In this document: positions 43,400 to 52,325 of the stretch, in pieces
Position numbering within the stretch: position 1 is the stretch's first letter
Layout of the letters: each line of letters starts with the position of its first letter
Source: Pseudomonas sp. Irchel s3b2
GTDB lineage: Bacteria > Pseudomonadota > Gammaproteobacteria > Pseudomonadales > Pseudomonadaceae
NCBI RefSeq assembly: GCF_900187445.1
Contig: NZ_FYEB01000017.1
Coordinates: forward strand, 1-64,000
DNA length: 64,000 nt
Reading direction: 5' to 3'
Notes under the pieces: generated by a model
The model's database searches: none
What the model was told of the DNA's origin: nothing
Seen by the model: only the letters and a program-made list of their open reading frames with translations
Position numbers and translations under genes: made by a program

Positions 43400-44368
43400 A
43401 TGACCGTCCAAAACAACGCTTTGCCAACCCCGCGCAAACCTCTGGACTTGCGGCGCTTTCTCGATGACTGGGTGATGCTGTTGGCGGCCGTCGGGATCTT
43501 TGTGCTCTGCACCTTGCTGATCGACAACTTCCTGTCGCCGCTGAATATGCGCGGGCTCGGCCTGGCGATTTCCACTACCGGGATTGCCGCGTGCACCATG
43601 TTGTATTGCCTGGCGTCCGGGCATTTCGACTTATCAGTGGGCTCAGTGATTGCCTGCGCCGGCGTGGTTGCGGCGGTGGTTATGCGCGATACCGACAGCG
43701 TGTTCCTCGGTGTCAGTGCGGCGCTGGTGATGGGGCTGATCGTCGGGCTGATCAATGGGATTGTGATCGCCAAGCTGCGGGTCAATGCGTTGATCACCAC
43801 GTTGGCGACGATGCAGATCGTTCGTGGTCTGGCTTACATTTTTGCCAACGGCAAAGCGGTGGGCGTTTCCCAGGAACAGTTCTTTGTCTTCGGCAACGGC
43901 CAGTTGTTCGGCGTGCCGGTGCCGATTCTGATCACCATCGTCTGCTTCCTGTTTTTCGGTTGGCTGCTGAATTACACCACCTATGGGCGCAACACGATGG
44001 CCATCGGCGGCAACCAGGAAGCAGCGCTGCTGGCCGGGGTGAACGTTGACCGGACCAAGATCATCATCTTCGCCGTGCATGGTGTGATCGGTGCATTGGC
44101 CGGGGTGATTCTGGCGTCGCGCATGACGTCCGGTCAGCCGATGATTGGCCAGGGTTTCGAGCTGACAGTGATCTCGGCTTGCGTGCTCGGTGGGGTGTCG
44201 TTGAGTGGCGGGATCGGGATGATTCGGCATGTGATTGCCGGGGTGCTGATTCTGGCGATTATCGAGAATGCGATGAACTTGAAGAATATCGATACCTTTT
44301 ATCAGTACGTGATTCGTGGGTCGATCCTGCTACTGGCTGTCGTGATCGACCGACTGAAACAACGCTGA
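43400..44368 (+). CDS. araH: AraH-type sugar ABC transporter permease
   Basis: A 322-residue inner-membrane permease of the BPD_transp_2 family with about eight to ten helices. SGHFDLSVGSVIACAGVV near residue 76 and ALLAGVNVDRTKI near 212 (the coupling-helix region) are conserved. ATG 43400 after GAGAGG is preferred to the GTG two codons earlier. It ends the transport operon. A REP-like block follows. Confidence 0.93.
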   Translation: MTVQNNALPTPRKPLDLRRFLDDWVMLLAAVGIFVLCTLLIDNFLSPLNMRGLGLAISTTGIAACTMLYCLASGHFDLSVGSVIACAGVVAAVVMRDTDSVFLGVSAALVMGLIVGLINGIVIAKLRVNALITTLATMQIVRGLAYIFANGKAVGVSQEQFFVFGNGQLFGVPVPILITIVCFLFFGWLLNYTTYGRNTMAIGGNQEAALLAGVNVDRTKIIIFAVHGVIGALAGVILASRMTSGQPMIGQGFELTVISACVLGGVSLSGGIGMIRHVIAGVLILAIIENAMNLKNIDTFYQYVIRGSILLLAVVIDRLKQR

Positions 44369-44395
44369 TTTTCTCTGTGGGAGTGGGCTGTCACC

Positions 44396-44502
44396 GATCA
44401 TTCCCACGCTTTGCATGGGAATGCAGCCCGGGACGCTCCGCGTCCCAACAGCGGACGCAGAGCGTCCATTGAGGCATTCCCATGCGGAGCATGGGAATGA
44501 TC
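44396..44502. repeat. REP-like repeat of the GATCATTCCCACGC class
   Basis: GATCATTCCCACGCTTTGCA ... and GCATGGGAATGATC form outer inverted arms, with an inner GGACGC/GCGTCC palindrome pair between them. This differs from the other REP types in the window. It separates araH from the next GntR gene. Confidence 0.8.
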
Positions 44503-44588
44503 ATTTGGAGGATCCTTCACCCACTTTCACAAAATATTCCTTGCTCGCCCCAACCCGTTTCAGCTATGACGGTACACCCGAGGTGTGC

Positions 44589-45305
44589 ATGATTAGACCG
44601 GTACGAATTGACAAGAAACAACAGGTGGGCGACGAGCTCATCCGGCGCATTGAAAACGGCCTCATGGAGGACGGCATTCTATTGCCGGGCGAACATCGAT
44701 TGGCTCAGGAATTCCAGGTCAGCCTCGGCACGCTGCGTGAAGCCCTGGCCGAACTGAAACGACGCCATACCATCGCTACGCAAGGCGCGGTGGGCTCTAT
44801 CGTCACTTACGATGGTGTGGTGCTCGATCAGCGCAACGGCTGGGCTAAGGCGCTGGCCGACAGCGGGGCGCTGATCAATACCGAAGTGCTGCGACTGGAA
44901 GCGGTGACCCGTCCGGACCTGCTGTCGCGTTTCGGTATCGATCAGTTCATTACCCTCGACCGTCGCCGTCGCGGCACAGATGGCACGCTGGTGTCTCTCG
45001 AGCGCTCATTGATGCCCGCCACCGGAGGCCTGGAAGGCCTGCCGCGAGTCGGTCTGATCGACGATTCCCTGACCATCACTCTGGCCGCCTACGGCTACAT
45101 CGGCGAGCGCGGGGATCAGTGGATCGGCGCCGAACCCTTGAACGCCGAAGACGCTGAACTGCTCGGGCGTCCGGTCGGCACAGTATTTCTCAAAGCCTTG
45201 CGCACCACTTACGACCGCCAAGACCGATTCATGGAACAAGTCGAAAGCCTGCTCGATCCGGTGCACTTTCGCCTGCACCTGCAAACTGGCGCTGCAAAAA
45301 AATGA
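44589..45305 (+). CDS. GntR family regulator, HutC/UTRA subfamily
   Basis: A 238-residue regulator. The winged helix covers residues 10-75 (LLPGEHRLAQEFQVSLGTLREALAEL region) and the UTRA ligand domain follows (LEAVTRPDLLSRFGI near 100). ATG 44589 is the first good start; the longer frame runs through REP DNA. Its stop overlaps the ADP-ribosylglycohydrolase gene by four bases, so it is the first gene of an operon with that enzyme, a nucleobase permease and a sugar kinase, and probably controls it. The effector may be a nucleoside or phosphosugar. Confidence 0.9.
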   Translation: MIRPVRIDKKQQVGDELIRRIENGLMEDGILLPGEHRLAQEFQVSLGTLREALAELKRRHTIATQGAVGSIVTYDGVVLDQRNGWAKALADSGALINTEVLRLEAVTRPDLLSRFGIDQFITLDRRRRGTDGTLVSLERSLMPATGGLEGLPRVGLIDDSLTITLAAYGYIGERGDQWIGAEPLNAEDAELLGRPVGTVFLKALRTTYDRQDRFMEQVESLLDPVHFRLHLQTGAAKK

Positions 45306-46318
45306 CCGCGCTCAACCGTGCCCTCGGCGCGTTCTACGGACTGGCCCTGGGCGATGCGTTGGGCATGCCGACCCAATCCTTGAGCCGTGCCGAGATCAAG
45401 GCGCGCTTTGGCGAAATCACCGATCTGCAAGACGCTGGCCCGGATCAACCGATTGCGGCGAATATGTCCAAAGGTTCGATCACTGACGATACCGAACAGG
45501 CGATCCTGGTCAGTCAGTTGTTGATTGAGGGCGAAGGCCGGATCGAACCGGCAGTGCTGGCCCAACGCTTGATCGAATGGGAAGCCGGGATGCAGGCCAA
45601 GGGCTCGCAGGATTTGCTCGGCCCCTCGACCAAGCGCGCGATCGAGATGATCCTCGCCGGCCACTCGCTGGAAGAGGCCGGTCGCTACGGCACCACCAAT
45701 GGCGCGGCAATGCGCATCACGCCGGTGGGGATTGCGGCCGATGTTGCCGATCCCGAGCATTTCATCCGCGCCGTGGTGCAAGCCTGTCAGGTGACCCACA
45801 ACACCACGCTGGGAATTGCCAGCGCGGCGGCAGTGGCAGCGGTGGTTTCTGCCGGGATCAACGGCATGGAGTTGGGCGAGGCGTTGAACCTGGGCCAGCA
45901 GATCGCTCAGCAAGCCGAAAGCCATGGCCACTGGGTCGCTGGCGGGCGTATCGCCTCGCGCATCAGTTGGGCGTGGAGCATCAGCATCGACAGCGACAAG
46001 GCGTTGCTGGCGGACGTGCTGTACGACGTGATCGGCACTTCGGTCGCCTCGCAGGAATCGGTGGTGGTGTCGTTTGCGCTGGCTCAGCAAGTGGCTATCG
46101 CAGAAATGAGCGCTTTCGAAGCGTTGTGCATGGCTGCCAGCCTGGGCGGTGATACCGACACCATCGCGGCGATTCTCGGCGCCATGCTTGGGGCTTGTCT
46201 GGGGCTTGAGAGTTGGCCGGTGGCGATGATCGAAAAGGTCAAAGCCGTTAATTCGTTGGAGTTGGAATCATTGGTGCAAGGACTGCTGGCTTTGCGTCGT
46301 CAAGCGAAATCCCTGTAG
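45302..46318 (+). CDS. ADP-ribosylglycohydrolase (DraG/ARH) family protein
   Basis: A 338-residue all-helical hydrolase. ALGDALGMPTQ near residue 17, SITDDTEQA near 59 and GGDTDTIAAILGAM near 283 are the magnesium-binding motifs of the family. Known members remove ADP-ribose from proteins, but many bacterial members have unknown N-glycoside substrates. The operon with a GntR regulator, an NCS1 permease and a PfkB kinase suggests a small imported N-glycoside rather than a modified protein. The TAG stop codon lies inside a REP. Confidence 0.9.
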   Translation: MTALNRALGAFYGLALGDALGMPTQSLSRAEIKARFGEITDLQDAGPDQPIAANMSKGSITDDTEQAILVSQLLIEGEGRIEPAVLAQRLIEWEAGMQAKGSQDLLGPSTKRAIEMILAGHSLEEAGRYGTTNGAAMRITPVGIAADVADPEHFIRAVVQACQVTHNTTLGIASAAAVAAVVSAGINGMELGEALNLGQQIAQQAESHGHWVAGGRIASRISWAWSISIDSDKALLADVLYDVIGTSVASQESVVVSFALAQQVAIAEMSAFEALCMAASLGGDTDTIAAILGAMLGACLGLESWPVAMIEKVKAVNSLELESLVQGLLALRRQAKSL

Positions 46319-46407
46319 GAGCGAGCTTGCTCGCGAAGACGGCGGTACCGTCAACATTGATGTCGCTTGATATACCGCTTTCGCGAGCAAGCTCGCTCCC
46401 TACAGGG
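46311..46407. repeat. REP pair overlapping the end of the glycohydrolase gene
   Basis: CCCTGTAGGAGCGAGCTTGC ... and its inverted partner ending CGCTCCCTACAGGG. The left arm supplies the stop codon of the preceding gene. Confidence 0.9.
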
Positions 46408-46570
46408 TTGCGCTTAACTGACTGGCATAAGGGCTTGCCCGCGATGGACGCGCCGCATATTTGAATTTTTCACCCGCAATGGAGCGCACTGATATGGACA
46501 GGATCGCCAGAATGTTATGTCGACTTCCGAAATTGCCCATAACTACAACAATGGCAACAGGAGCATTTTC

Positions 46571-48037
46571 ATGACTTCATCGAACACCGGGCAAAGTGCC
46601 GGGCAATTGGAAACCCGTGGCATCGAGCCGGTGCCGGAAGGAGAGTGCAACGGTCATCCACAGCAACTGTTCTGGGTCTGGTTCGCGGCGAATATTTCCA
46701 TCCTCGGCTTGCCATTGGGCGCCACGCTGGTGGCTTTTCGTGGCCTGGCGATCTGGCAGGCGATCATCGTCGCGATCCTCGGTGCCGCCGGCTCTTTCGC
46801 GGTGGTCGGGATCATCTCCATTGCCGGTCGTCGCGGTCGCGCACCGAGCCTGACGCTGTCGCGAGCAATCTTCGGGGTGCGCGGCAATATCGGCCCAACG
46901 CTGGTCTCGCTGATGTCGCGTCTGGGTTGGGAAACCGTCAACACCACCACCGCCGCATTCGTCTTGTTGTCGCTGTGCTCGATGTTGTTCGGCTCGCCGG
47001 TGGAAGCCAAAAGCGCGCCGCTACTGACCCTGGTGTTCATCGCGATATTTGTGCTGCTGACGTTGTCGGTGTCCGGTCTCGGTCATGCCACGTTGCTGGT
47101 GATCCAGAAATGGGCGACATACGTGTTCGGTGCGTTGAACGTGCTGGTCGGCGGTTTCCTCTGCGCAACCATCGACTGGAGCGCCGTATTCAACGCCACG
47201 CCCGCGCCCCTGAGCGCAATGATCATCGGCATCGGCACCATGGCCGCCGGCACGGGGATCGGTTGGGCCAACGCCGGTGCCGACATGTCACGCTACCAGC
47301 ACCGCAGTGTCAAAGCCGTGCGCCTGGTGGCGTCAGCGGCGTTCGGTGCGGGGATTCCGCTGGTGCTGCTGATCACCCTCGGCGGTCTGCTATCCGTGGG
47401 TAACAATGATCTGGCCTCGGCGACGGATCCGATTGTCGCGATCCGCGACATGCTGCCGACCTGGATGGCCGTGCCGTACCTGATCACCGCGTTCGGCGGG
47501 TTGCTGCTGTCGAACAACCTGTCGGTGTACTCCGCCGGTTTGACCACCCTGACCCTCGGCCTGAAGGTCAAGCGCGTGTATGCGGTGGTGCTCGATATCA
47601 TTGCGATCTTCGCCGGTTCGATCTACTTCATGCTGATCGCCGAGAGCTTTTACGGCCCGTTCATCACCTTCATTTCCTTGCTGGCCGTGCCGATCACGGC
47701 GTGGGTCGGGATCTTTGTGGTCGACCTGATTCACCGGCATTACTACAGCCCCAAAGACCTGCTGGACGTCAGCCCGAGCAGCGCCTACTGGTATCGCGGC
47801 GGCGTCGAGTGGCGCGCCTTCGGTGCATGGGCAGTGGCGATCGTGTTGGGTTTCAGTTTCACCACCATTGGCACTACTGAACAAGACGTCTGGTTCCGCG
47901 GCTTTTTGTCCGACTCCTGGCTGGGCCACAACGGCCTCGGCTGGATCGTGACGTTCCTGGTGGCCGGTGGCATTTACTGGATGCTCGGCGGTGCCAAGGA
48001 TCGCCGCGCCGCGTTGCTCGAGAGCGCTCATGCCTAA
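46571..48037 (+). CDS. NCS1 family cytosine/purine/nucleoside permease
   Basis: A 488-residue inner-membrane transporter with about twelve helices. After a hydrophilic N-terminus come FWVWFAANISILGLPLGA near residue 35, SRAIFGVRGN near 98, GWANAGADMSRY near 235 and FGGLLLSNNLSVYSAG near 310, all typical of the CodB/NCS1 family. ATG 46571 follows CAGGAG; a longer in-frame start at 46517 lacks one. Its end overlaps the PfkB kinase gene by eight bases. The substrate is likely a nucleobase or nucleoside. Confidence 0.9.
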   Translation: MTSSNTGQSAGQLETRGIEPVPEGECNGHPQQLFWVWFAANISILGLPLGATLVAFRGLAIWQAIIVAILGAAGSFAVVGIISIAGRRGRAPSLTLSRAIFGVRGNIGPTLVSLMSRLGWETVNTTTAAFVLLSLCSMLFGSPVEAKSAPLLTLVFIAIFVLLTLSVSGLGHATLLVIQKWATYVFGALNVLVGGFLCATIDWSAVFNATPAPLSAMIIGIGTMAAGTGIGWANAGADMSRYQHRSVKAVRLVASAAFGAGIPLVLLITLGGLLSVGNNDLASATDPIVAIRDMLPTWMAVPYLITAFGGLLLSNNLSVYSAGLTTLTLGLKVKRVYAVVLDIIAIFAGSIYFMLIAESFYGPFITFISLLAVPITAWVGIFVVDLIHRHYYSPKDLLDVSPSSAYWYRGGVEWRAFGAWAVAIVLGFSFTTIGTTEQDVWFRGFLSDSWLGHNGLGWIVTFLVAGGIYWMLGGAKDRRAALLESAHA

Positions 48038-48959
48038 GCTGTTGCACACCGGCCAGGTCATGATCGATCTGGTCATGGCCGTGGATAAATTGCCTCATTC
48101 GGGCGGTGATGTGCTGGCGCAATCCGCCCGTTTCGAGGCCGGCGGTGGCTTCAATGTGATGGCTGCGGCCCAGCGAAACGGCTTGCCGGTGGTTTACCTC
48201 GGGCGCCATGGCAACGGCCATTTCGGTGACCTGGCCCGAGAGGCGATGACGGCTGAAGGCATTCGGCTAGGCATCGAACAGAGCACCGAGCGCGACACCG
48301 GGTTGTGCGTCGCGCTGACCGAAGCCTCGGCCGAGCGCACGTTCATTTCCTGCATCGGTGCCGAGAGCGAATTGACTGGTGAAGACCTGGCGAGCGTGGC
48401 GGTGGAGGCGGGCGACTTTGTCTATGTCAGTGGCTATAGCCTGCTGTATGGCGGCAAGGCTCAGGCGCTGGTGGATTGGGTGCTGGATTTGCCGGGCGGG
48501 ATCAAGGTGGTATTCGATCCCGGGCCGTTGGTGGATTCGCCGGACGCGCCGCTGATGAAGGCCTTGTTTCCGCGCATCGATCTGTGGACCGGTAACCGTG
48601 TCGAGGCGCTGCGGTTTACCGGGACGACGGACATTGCCGAGGCGTTGAATGGACTGGCGGATCATTTATCGGCGAACACCTTGATGGTGGTTCGCGATGG
48701 GCCGCAGGGGTGCTGGATCAGCCAGCATGGGGATCACCGGCATGTACCGGGATTCAAGGTCGTGGCGGTGGACAGCAATGGCGCGGGGGATGCTCACGCA
48801 GGCGTTTTTGTCGCCGGGTTGGCGCACGGGTTATCGGCCGTCGAAGCGGCGTGGCGGGCGAATGCGGCTGCGGCAATGGCGGTCACTCGCTGGGGGCCGG
48901 CGACCTCGCCGGGGGCGGCTGAGGTGGATGCGTTGATCCGCGAGACTTTCGGCGCCTGA
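48030..48959 (+). CDS. PfkB family carbohydrate kinase
   Basis: A 309-residue ribokinase-type kinase. ARFEAGGGFNVMAAAQRNG near residue 33 is the PfkB signature 1 region, and VVAVDSNGAGDAHAGVFVAG near 248 holds the catalytic aspartate (signature 2: D(S)xGAGD). It would phosphorylate ribose, a related sugar or a nucleoside. Coupled to the permease and downstream of the glycohydrolase, it is well placed to phosphorylate the sugar released from an N-glycoside. Confidence 0.9.
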   Translation: MPKLLHTGQVMIDLVMAVDKLPHSGGDVLAQSARFEAGGGFNVMAAAQRNGLPVVYLGRHGNGHFGDLAREAMTAEGIRLGIEQSTERDTGLCVALTEASAERTFISCIGAESELTGEDLASVAVEAGDFVYVSGYSLLYGGKAQALVDWVLDLPGGIKVVFDPGPLVDSPDAPLMKALFPRIDLWTGNRVEALRFTGTTDIAEALNGLADHLSANTLMVVRDGPQGCWISQHGDHRHVPGFKVVAVDSNGAGDAHAGVFVAGLAHGLSAVEAAWRANAAAAMAVTRWGPATSPGAAEVDALIRETFGA

Positions 48960-48967
48960 TCCACCGC

Positions 48968-49079
48968 TTTCGCGAGCAAGTCGAATCGTCGCACCGCCGC
49001 TCCCACATTTGATCTGTGTCGTTCACATATTCAACCATCAACATAGATCCAGTGTGGGAGCGGGCTTGCTCGCGAAGAG
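48968..49079. repeat. REP pair with a split left arm
   Basis: TTTCGCGAGCAAG, an insertion TCGAATCGTCGCACCGC, then CGCTCCCACA; the right arm TGTGGGAGCGGGCTTGCTCG is uninterrupted. A similar inserted arm occurs at 60558-60597. Confidence 0.8.
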
Positions 49080-49108
49080 GCCCTCAAACTCTCCATCAAT
49101 TCAGATCT

Positions 49109-49489
49109 TCAACCCGCCTTGCGCAACGCCTCGATCAACTCCTGCTTGCGCATGCTCGAGCGCCCCGGAATCTTCTTCGCCCGGGCTTCTTTCATCAGGC
49201 TGTCCACCGTCTGCGTATCGCGCGAAGCCTTGCTATTGCGCGGCTTGCCTTCACGGGTGGCCACCGCACGTCGGGCTGATTCCTTACGATCTGCAGACTT
49301 GGCGCTGGCCGGTTTCTTGCGCCCGGAGCCGCCGGAGCGTTCACCGCCACCCGACTGCTTGTTCACCGTGGCCCAGGCACGAGCTTCGGCTTCATCTTTC
49401 GACACGCCTTTGTGCTCATAGCTTTCTTCAATGTGTTCAGCCTTGCGTTTTTGCTCGGCGGTGTATTTGTCTTTGCTTCCACGAGGCAT
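49109..49489 (-). CDS. Small basic Rho-N/SAP-like domain protein ("plasmid stabilization" type)
   Basis: A 126-residue, very basic protein starting MPRGSKDKYTAEQKRKAEHI. The N-terminal half resembles ChaB-like small proteins (SYEHKGVSKDEAEARAWATV). A linker rich in Ser, Gly, Lys follows, then a C-terminal Rho-N/SAP-like helical motif (SLMKEARAKKIPGRSSMRKQ) that may bind nucleic acid. In Pseudomonas such genes are often labelled plasmid stabilization protein, but I see no toxin partner. AGAAATCCC upstream; the gene sits with other short stress-type genes. Confidence 0.75.
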   Translation of the reverse strand: MPRGSKDKYTAEQKRKAEHIEESYEHKGVSKDEAEARAWATVNKQSGGGERSGGSGRKKPASAKSADRKESARRAVATREGKPRNSKASRDTQTVDSLMKEARAKKIPGRSSMRKQELIEALRKAG

Positions 49490-49546
49490 GGGATTTCTCC
49501 TGGCTGTAGGAGCTTTCGCCAGCTCCAATAGGGAGCTCCAATAGGG

Positions 49547-49801
49547 TTAGTTATCCAGCTTGCGCGCTGCTTCAACCCCTGCTGCGCTGAGTTTGATTGG
49601 CAGGTTCAACGAGTGCTCGCCTGCCTCGTTACAGATCACATGACCGTGCTGAATCAACCCCCGCTCTTGTAGAGTCGCGAGGGTACTTGCCACGACTCTC
49701 TCCCCCCGGTAATTGTCCAGAACCTCCTTGCCCAAGCCATTTGGGTGGGCGTGCAGCAGGCGGGTCAGGACTTCTTTTTCCAGGTTTTTATCGACGTTCA
49801 T
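49547..49801 (-). CDS. Small hypothetical protein, winged-helix-like
   Basis: An 84-residue protein starting MNVDKNLEKEVLTRLLHAHP. The pattern of helices followed by VASTLATLQERGLIQHGHVI resembles a small winged-helix fold, but no known family is certain. Upstream AGAGGTAACC gives a ribosome binding site. It lies between the basic SAP-like protein and a secreted low-complexity protein, all on the minus strand. Possibly a DNA-binding accessory protein; that is inference. Confidence 0.7.
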   Translation of the reverse strand: MNVDKNLEKEVLTRLLHAHPNGLGKEVLDNYRGERVVASTLATLQERGLIQHGHVICNEAGEHSLNLPIKLSAAGVEAARKLDN

Positions 49802-49859
49802 GGTTACCTCTTCGTCAGGATGGGTAGGTATTGCATGTTCACTCGCACCGGCGAACTTA

Positions 49860-50171
49860 TTAATTGACGCTACGGCCTTCGGAGCCCGAGCCACCGGTGG
49901 TGGTTTTCGAGCCGACGCCGGTTCCGGCGTTATCAGGAGTTTGGATACCAGGTGTATTCATCCCGCCCTGACGACTCGCGTCGTCGTGATAAACCCGTGG
50001 GTCTGTGGCCGTCGGAGAAGGCGAACGGCCGCTGTCGATGTCTTGGGTGGCCGCAGATTCGGGCCTTGCGACTGGATCGGTCGGGTCGGTCCCGGAAGAG
50101 CTGGTCGCGGCGAATGCGACAGAAGTGAGCAAAGTGGTGAGAGCGAGGGTGGTCAGTCGGGACGTGATCAT
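49860..50171 (-). CDS. Small secreted Ser/Thr/Gly-rich protein
   Basis: A 103-residue protein with a clear signal peptide (MITSRLTTLALTTLLTSVAFA). The mature part is short, hydrophilic and low in complexity (TSSSGTDPTDPVARPE and later GTGVGSKTTTGGSGSEGRS). ATG 50171 is chosen because GGAGACGACACC precedes it and the signal begins there; the frame is open 33 codons further upstream. No family is recognised. It likely resides in the periplasm or outside the cell. Confidence 0.7.
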   Translation of the reverse strand: MITSRLTTLALTTLLTSVAFAATSSSGTDPTDPVARPESAATQDIDSGRSPSPTATDPRVYHDDASRQGGMNTPGIQTPDNAGTGVGSKTTTGGSGSEGRSVN

Positions 50172-50255
50172 GGTGTCGTCTCCATTGATTAGAGTCCTTA
50201 CCCGATATTGATCCTTCCCGAGCTGGATTGGTGCCTGATGAACGACGAGTGGTCC

Positions 50256-50522
50256 AGGGGGCGTTCTCAATGAGTTTCCCCGCCGCGTTGTCGCCTTAAA
50301 GCGGGCCAGGCAAGGCGCAGGCCGCTAGGAATGGTTGTTCCCTTTCCAAGGCCTGCAACGCAGCTGGCCCGCTTTAAGGCACAACCCGAAGGGCCGGGCC
50401 TGCTGTTGTGCAGGGCTGCCTTGCTCGAAGCTTATTTGGAATGACCAAACCACGCTTCTCGCGCCTTGCCCTGCACAACAGCAGACCCGGCGCGGCGGGG
50501 AAACTCATTGAGAACGCCCCCT
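50256..50522. repeat. Cloverleaf-like palindromic element, 32-bp terminal inverted repeats with two internal hairpins
   Basis: The ends 50256-50287 (AGGGGGCGTTCTCAATGAGT...) and 50491-50522 are perfect inverted repeats of 32 bases. Inside are hairpin 1 (arms 50293-50323 and 50350-50380) and hairpin 2 (arms 50392-50431 and 50453-50491), so the single strand would fold into a three-arm structure. There is no coding frame. The right end abuts the stop codon of the MFS pseudogene. No clear target duplication is visible. Confidence 0.82.
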
Positions 50523-51533
50523 AGGCCTGCTGCAACGTTTTGATCCCGCTCACGTGACGCCAGATCAACCGACCTACGGTAATCAGCCAGTTCAGCAGGG
50601 CCACCGCCACTACCGTGAGCAACAGTGTCACCATCCCGTGTTCGACGATGATTCTCCCGGCCAGCAACGGAAAGCCAAACACGCCGACGAAGTAGGACAG
50701 GCTGAACAACAGCAAGGACTGCGAGGTGGTGCCGGACGGCGCTTCATTCGCCGCCAAACCATTGATCACCGAATACGTCAGCCCATAGCCCACCCCGAGC
50801 ACCATTGCCGCCAGCACATAGCTGAACCCGTCGTCGACGACAAAACCGAACATCAGGATCGAAACCATCATCAGGCCCGACAACAGGCAGGAGGCACGCA
50901 ATGGATCGCGTTTGACCACGAACCCGGCAATCAACATTCGGCTGCTGATCGCCGCGCCCATGAAGCCGAAAAAGAACAGTGAATAATCAAGTGAACGGGA
51001 CGCCGCGTAACTGGTTTGAAAACTCGACAGGCCACCGAATACACACCCGCCGAGGCCGACCATGATGATCGGGAACACGGCTCTGGAGGACAACACCCGA
51101 GCCACTGCGCGCCAGGATATTCGTGCCGCTGACGCTGAAGCCGAGGGCGTTTTTTTGAGCTGGACATCCAGCCGCCAGAACAGCAAAGCACCGATCAGGC
51201 TGGCCAGCGCCGCGAGGTAAAACGCTGCCGTCACCGGATACCCGAGAGCACTGGCAGCACGGCCCAACAATGGACCGCTGCCGATCCCGGTCATCATGCT
51301 GCCCGACAGCAGCGCAAAGTATTTCGCCCGTTGCGCAGGCGTCACCAGACTGCCGCAAAGGTGCTGAGCATCGCCGCCGAAATCACGTTGCCGGCATCGT
51401 GTTCATTACCGCCGCGAGAGCCGATCAGCAGCGACAGTAAAAAAGTCGAGCCATAGGACAGCGACAACAAATAGCTGGCGAGGCAGAACAGGCTGAACAA
51501 CCTGCTTGAGACGGGTGGGGCGGCGGTGGACAT
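50521..51533 (-). pseudogene. MFS transporter, inactivated by internal deletion and frameshift
   Basis: The N-terminal piece (51533 to about 51342) starts MSTAAPPVSSRLFSLFCL and breaks off at LSTFAAVW then stop. The second piece, in another frame (from about 51348 to 50521), continues VTPAQRAKYFALLSGSMMTG, a sequence that in intact MFS proteins lies after helix 4. About 60 residues (roughly helices 2-4) are missing at the junction, and the frame is shifted. The rest, with about eight helices, is well preserved, so the damage is recent. A sequencing error could explain a frameshift but not the missing segment. Confidence 0.8.
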
Positions 51534-51621
51534 GAGGCGGTTCCTTGACCCGATAGAAGCGAATGTCATCTATCTATCACGCAAGGTACCGATGATAGGT
51601 CTGTGGTTACCGATTTCAGGG

Positions 51622-52299
51622 TTAGTGGAGGCCGGAGTAATGCTCTGGGCAGACGCCGATTTCTTCCTTGAACAGCTCCATGAAACCCTTCAGGCGTTCG
51701 TGGCGAATCTGTGCCAGACGTTGACCGGTAGTCGTTTGGAAACCGTCCGCCAGGTGCAGCAGCTTGGTCTGGAAATGATCGAGGCAAAAGCGCTTGTCGT
51801 CGTAGTCCCGTTCTTTTGCCTCTGGGTCCAACGGGTCGTACAACGCACTGCCCATGCGCCCGGCAATGTAGAAGGTACGCGCCACGCCAAGCATGCCAAG
51901 GGAGTCCAGGCGGTCGGCGTCCTGGATGATTTTCGCTTCGAGGGTGGTGGGCGTGATGTTGGTGCTGAAGCTGTGGGCTTCGATGGCGTGGGCGACCGCA
52001 GTGATTTTTGCGTCAGGCCAATCCATGGCTATCAGTACAGTCGAAGCTTTCTGCGCCGCCAGTCGTGATGCCTGTGAGCGCAACGGCGAGTTTTTCTCCA
52101 CCGCCACGCAATCGTGCAACAGCACGGCTGCCAGCAGCACCGCTAGATCGCCGCCTTCTTGGGCATGAAGCGTGCGCACGTTGTGCCACACCCGCTGTAA
52201 GTGCGACAGATCATGGGCACCATCCTCGCCAGGTTCCAGTGCATGAGGAAGCAGTTCAGAAGCCAGATTGTGCAGCGGTGCGAAAGCGGCAGTGGTCAT
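51622..52299 (-). CDS. HD domain phosphohydrolase
   Basis: A 225-residue protein with the HD motif: HDLSHLQRVWHNV near residue 29, LLHDCVAVE near 60 and DADRLDSLG near 128 supply the metal ligands. It resembles the YedJ-type small HD hydrolases. The substrate is unknown, probably a nucleotide or phosphoester. ATG 52299 is the first good start; the longer frame runs through REP DNA. It stands alone between the MFS pseudogene and a REP pair. Confidence 0.88.
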   Translation of the reverse strand: MTTAAFAPLHNLASELLPHALEPGEDGAHDLSHLQRVWHNVRTLHAQEGGDLAVLLAAVLLHDCVAVEKNSPLRSQASRLAAQKASTVLIAMDWPDAKITAVAHAIEAHSFSTNITPTTLEAKIIQDADRLDSLGMLGVARTFYIAGRMGSALYDPLDPEAKERDYDDKRFCLDHFQTKLLHLADGFQTTTGQRLAQIRHERLKGFMELFKEEIGVCPEHYSGLH

Positions 52300-52325
52300 A
52301 AAAGTCCTTTTGTGGGAAACGCTTC

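Noticed and set aside
49109..49801. Toxin-antitoxin reading of the small minus-strand genes, suggested by the plasmid stabilization label
   Set aside because: The two small proteins show no toxin or antitoxin family motifs, do not overlap, and look like a ChaB/SAP-type basic protein and a winged-helix-like protein.
50256..50522. Insertion sequence interpretation of the cloverleaf repeat
   Set aside because: It has terminal inverted repeats but no transposase frame and no visible target duplication, so it is listed as a repeat, not an IS.
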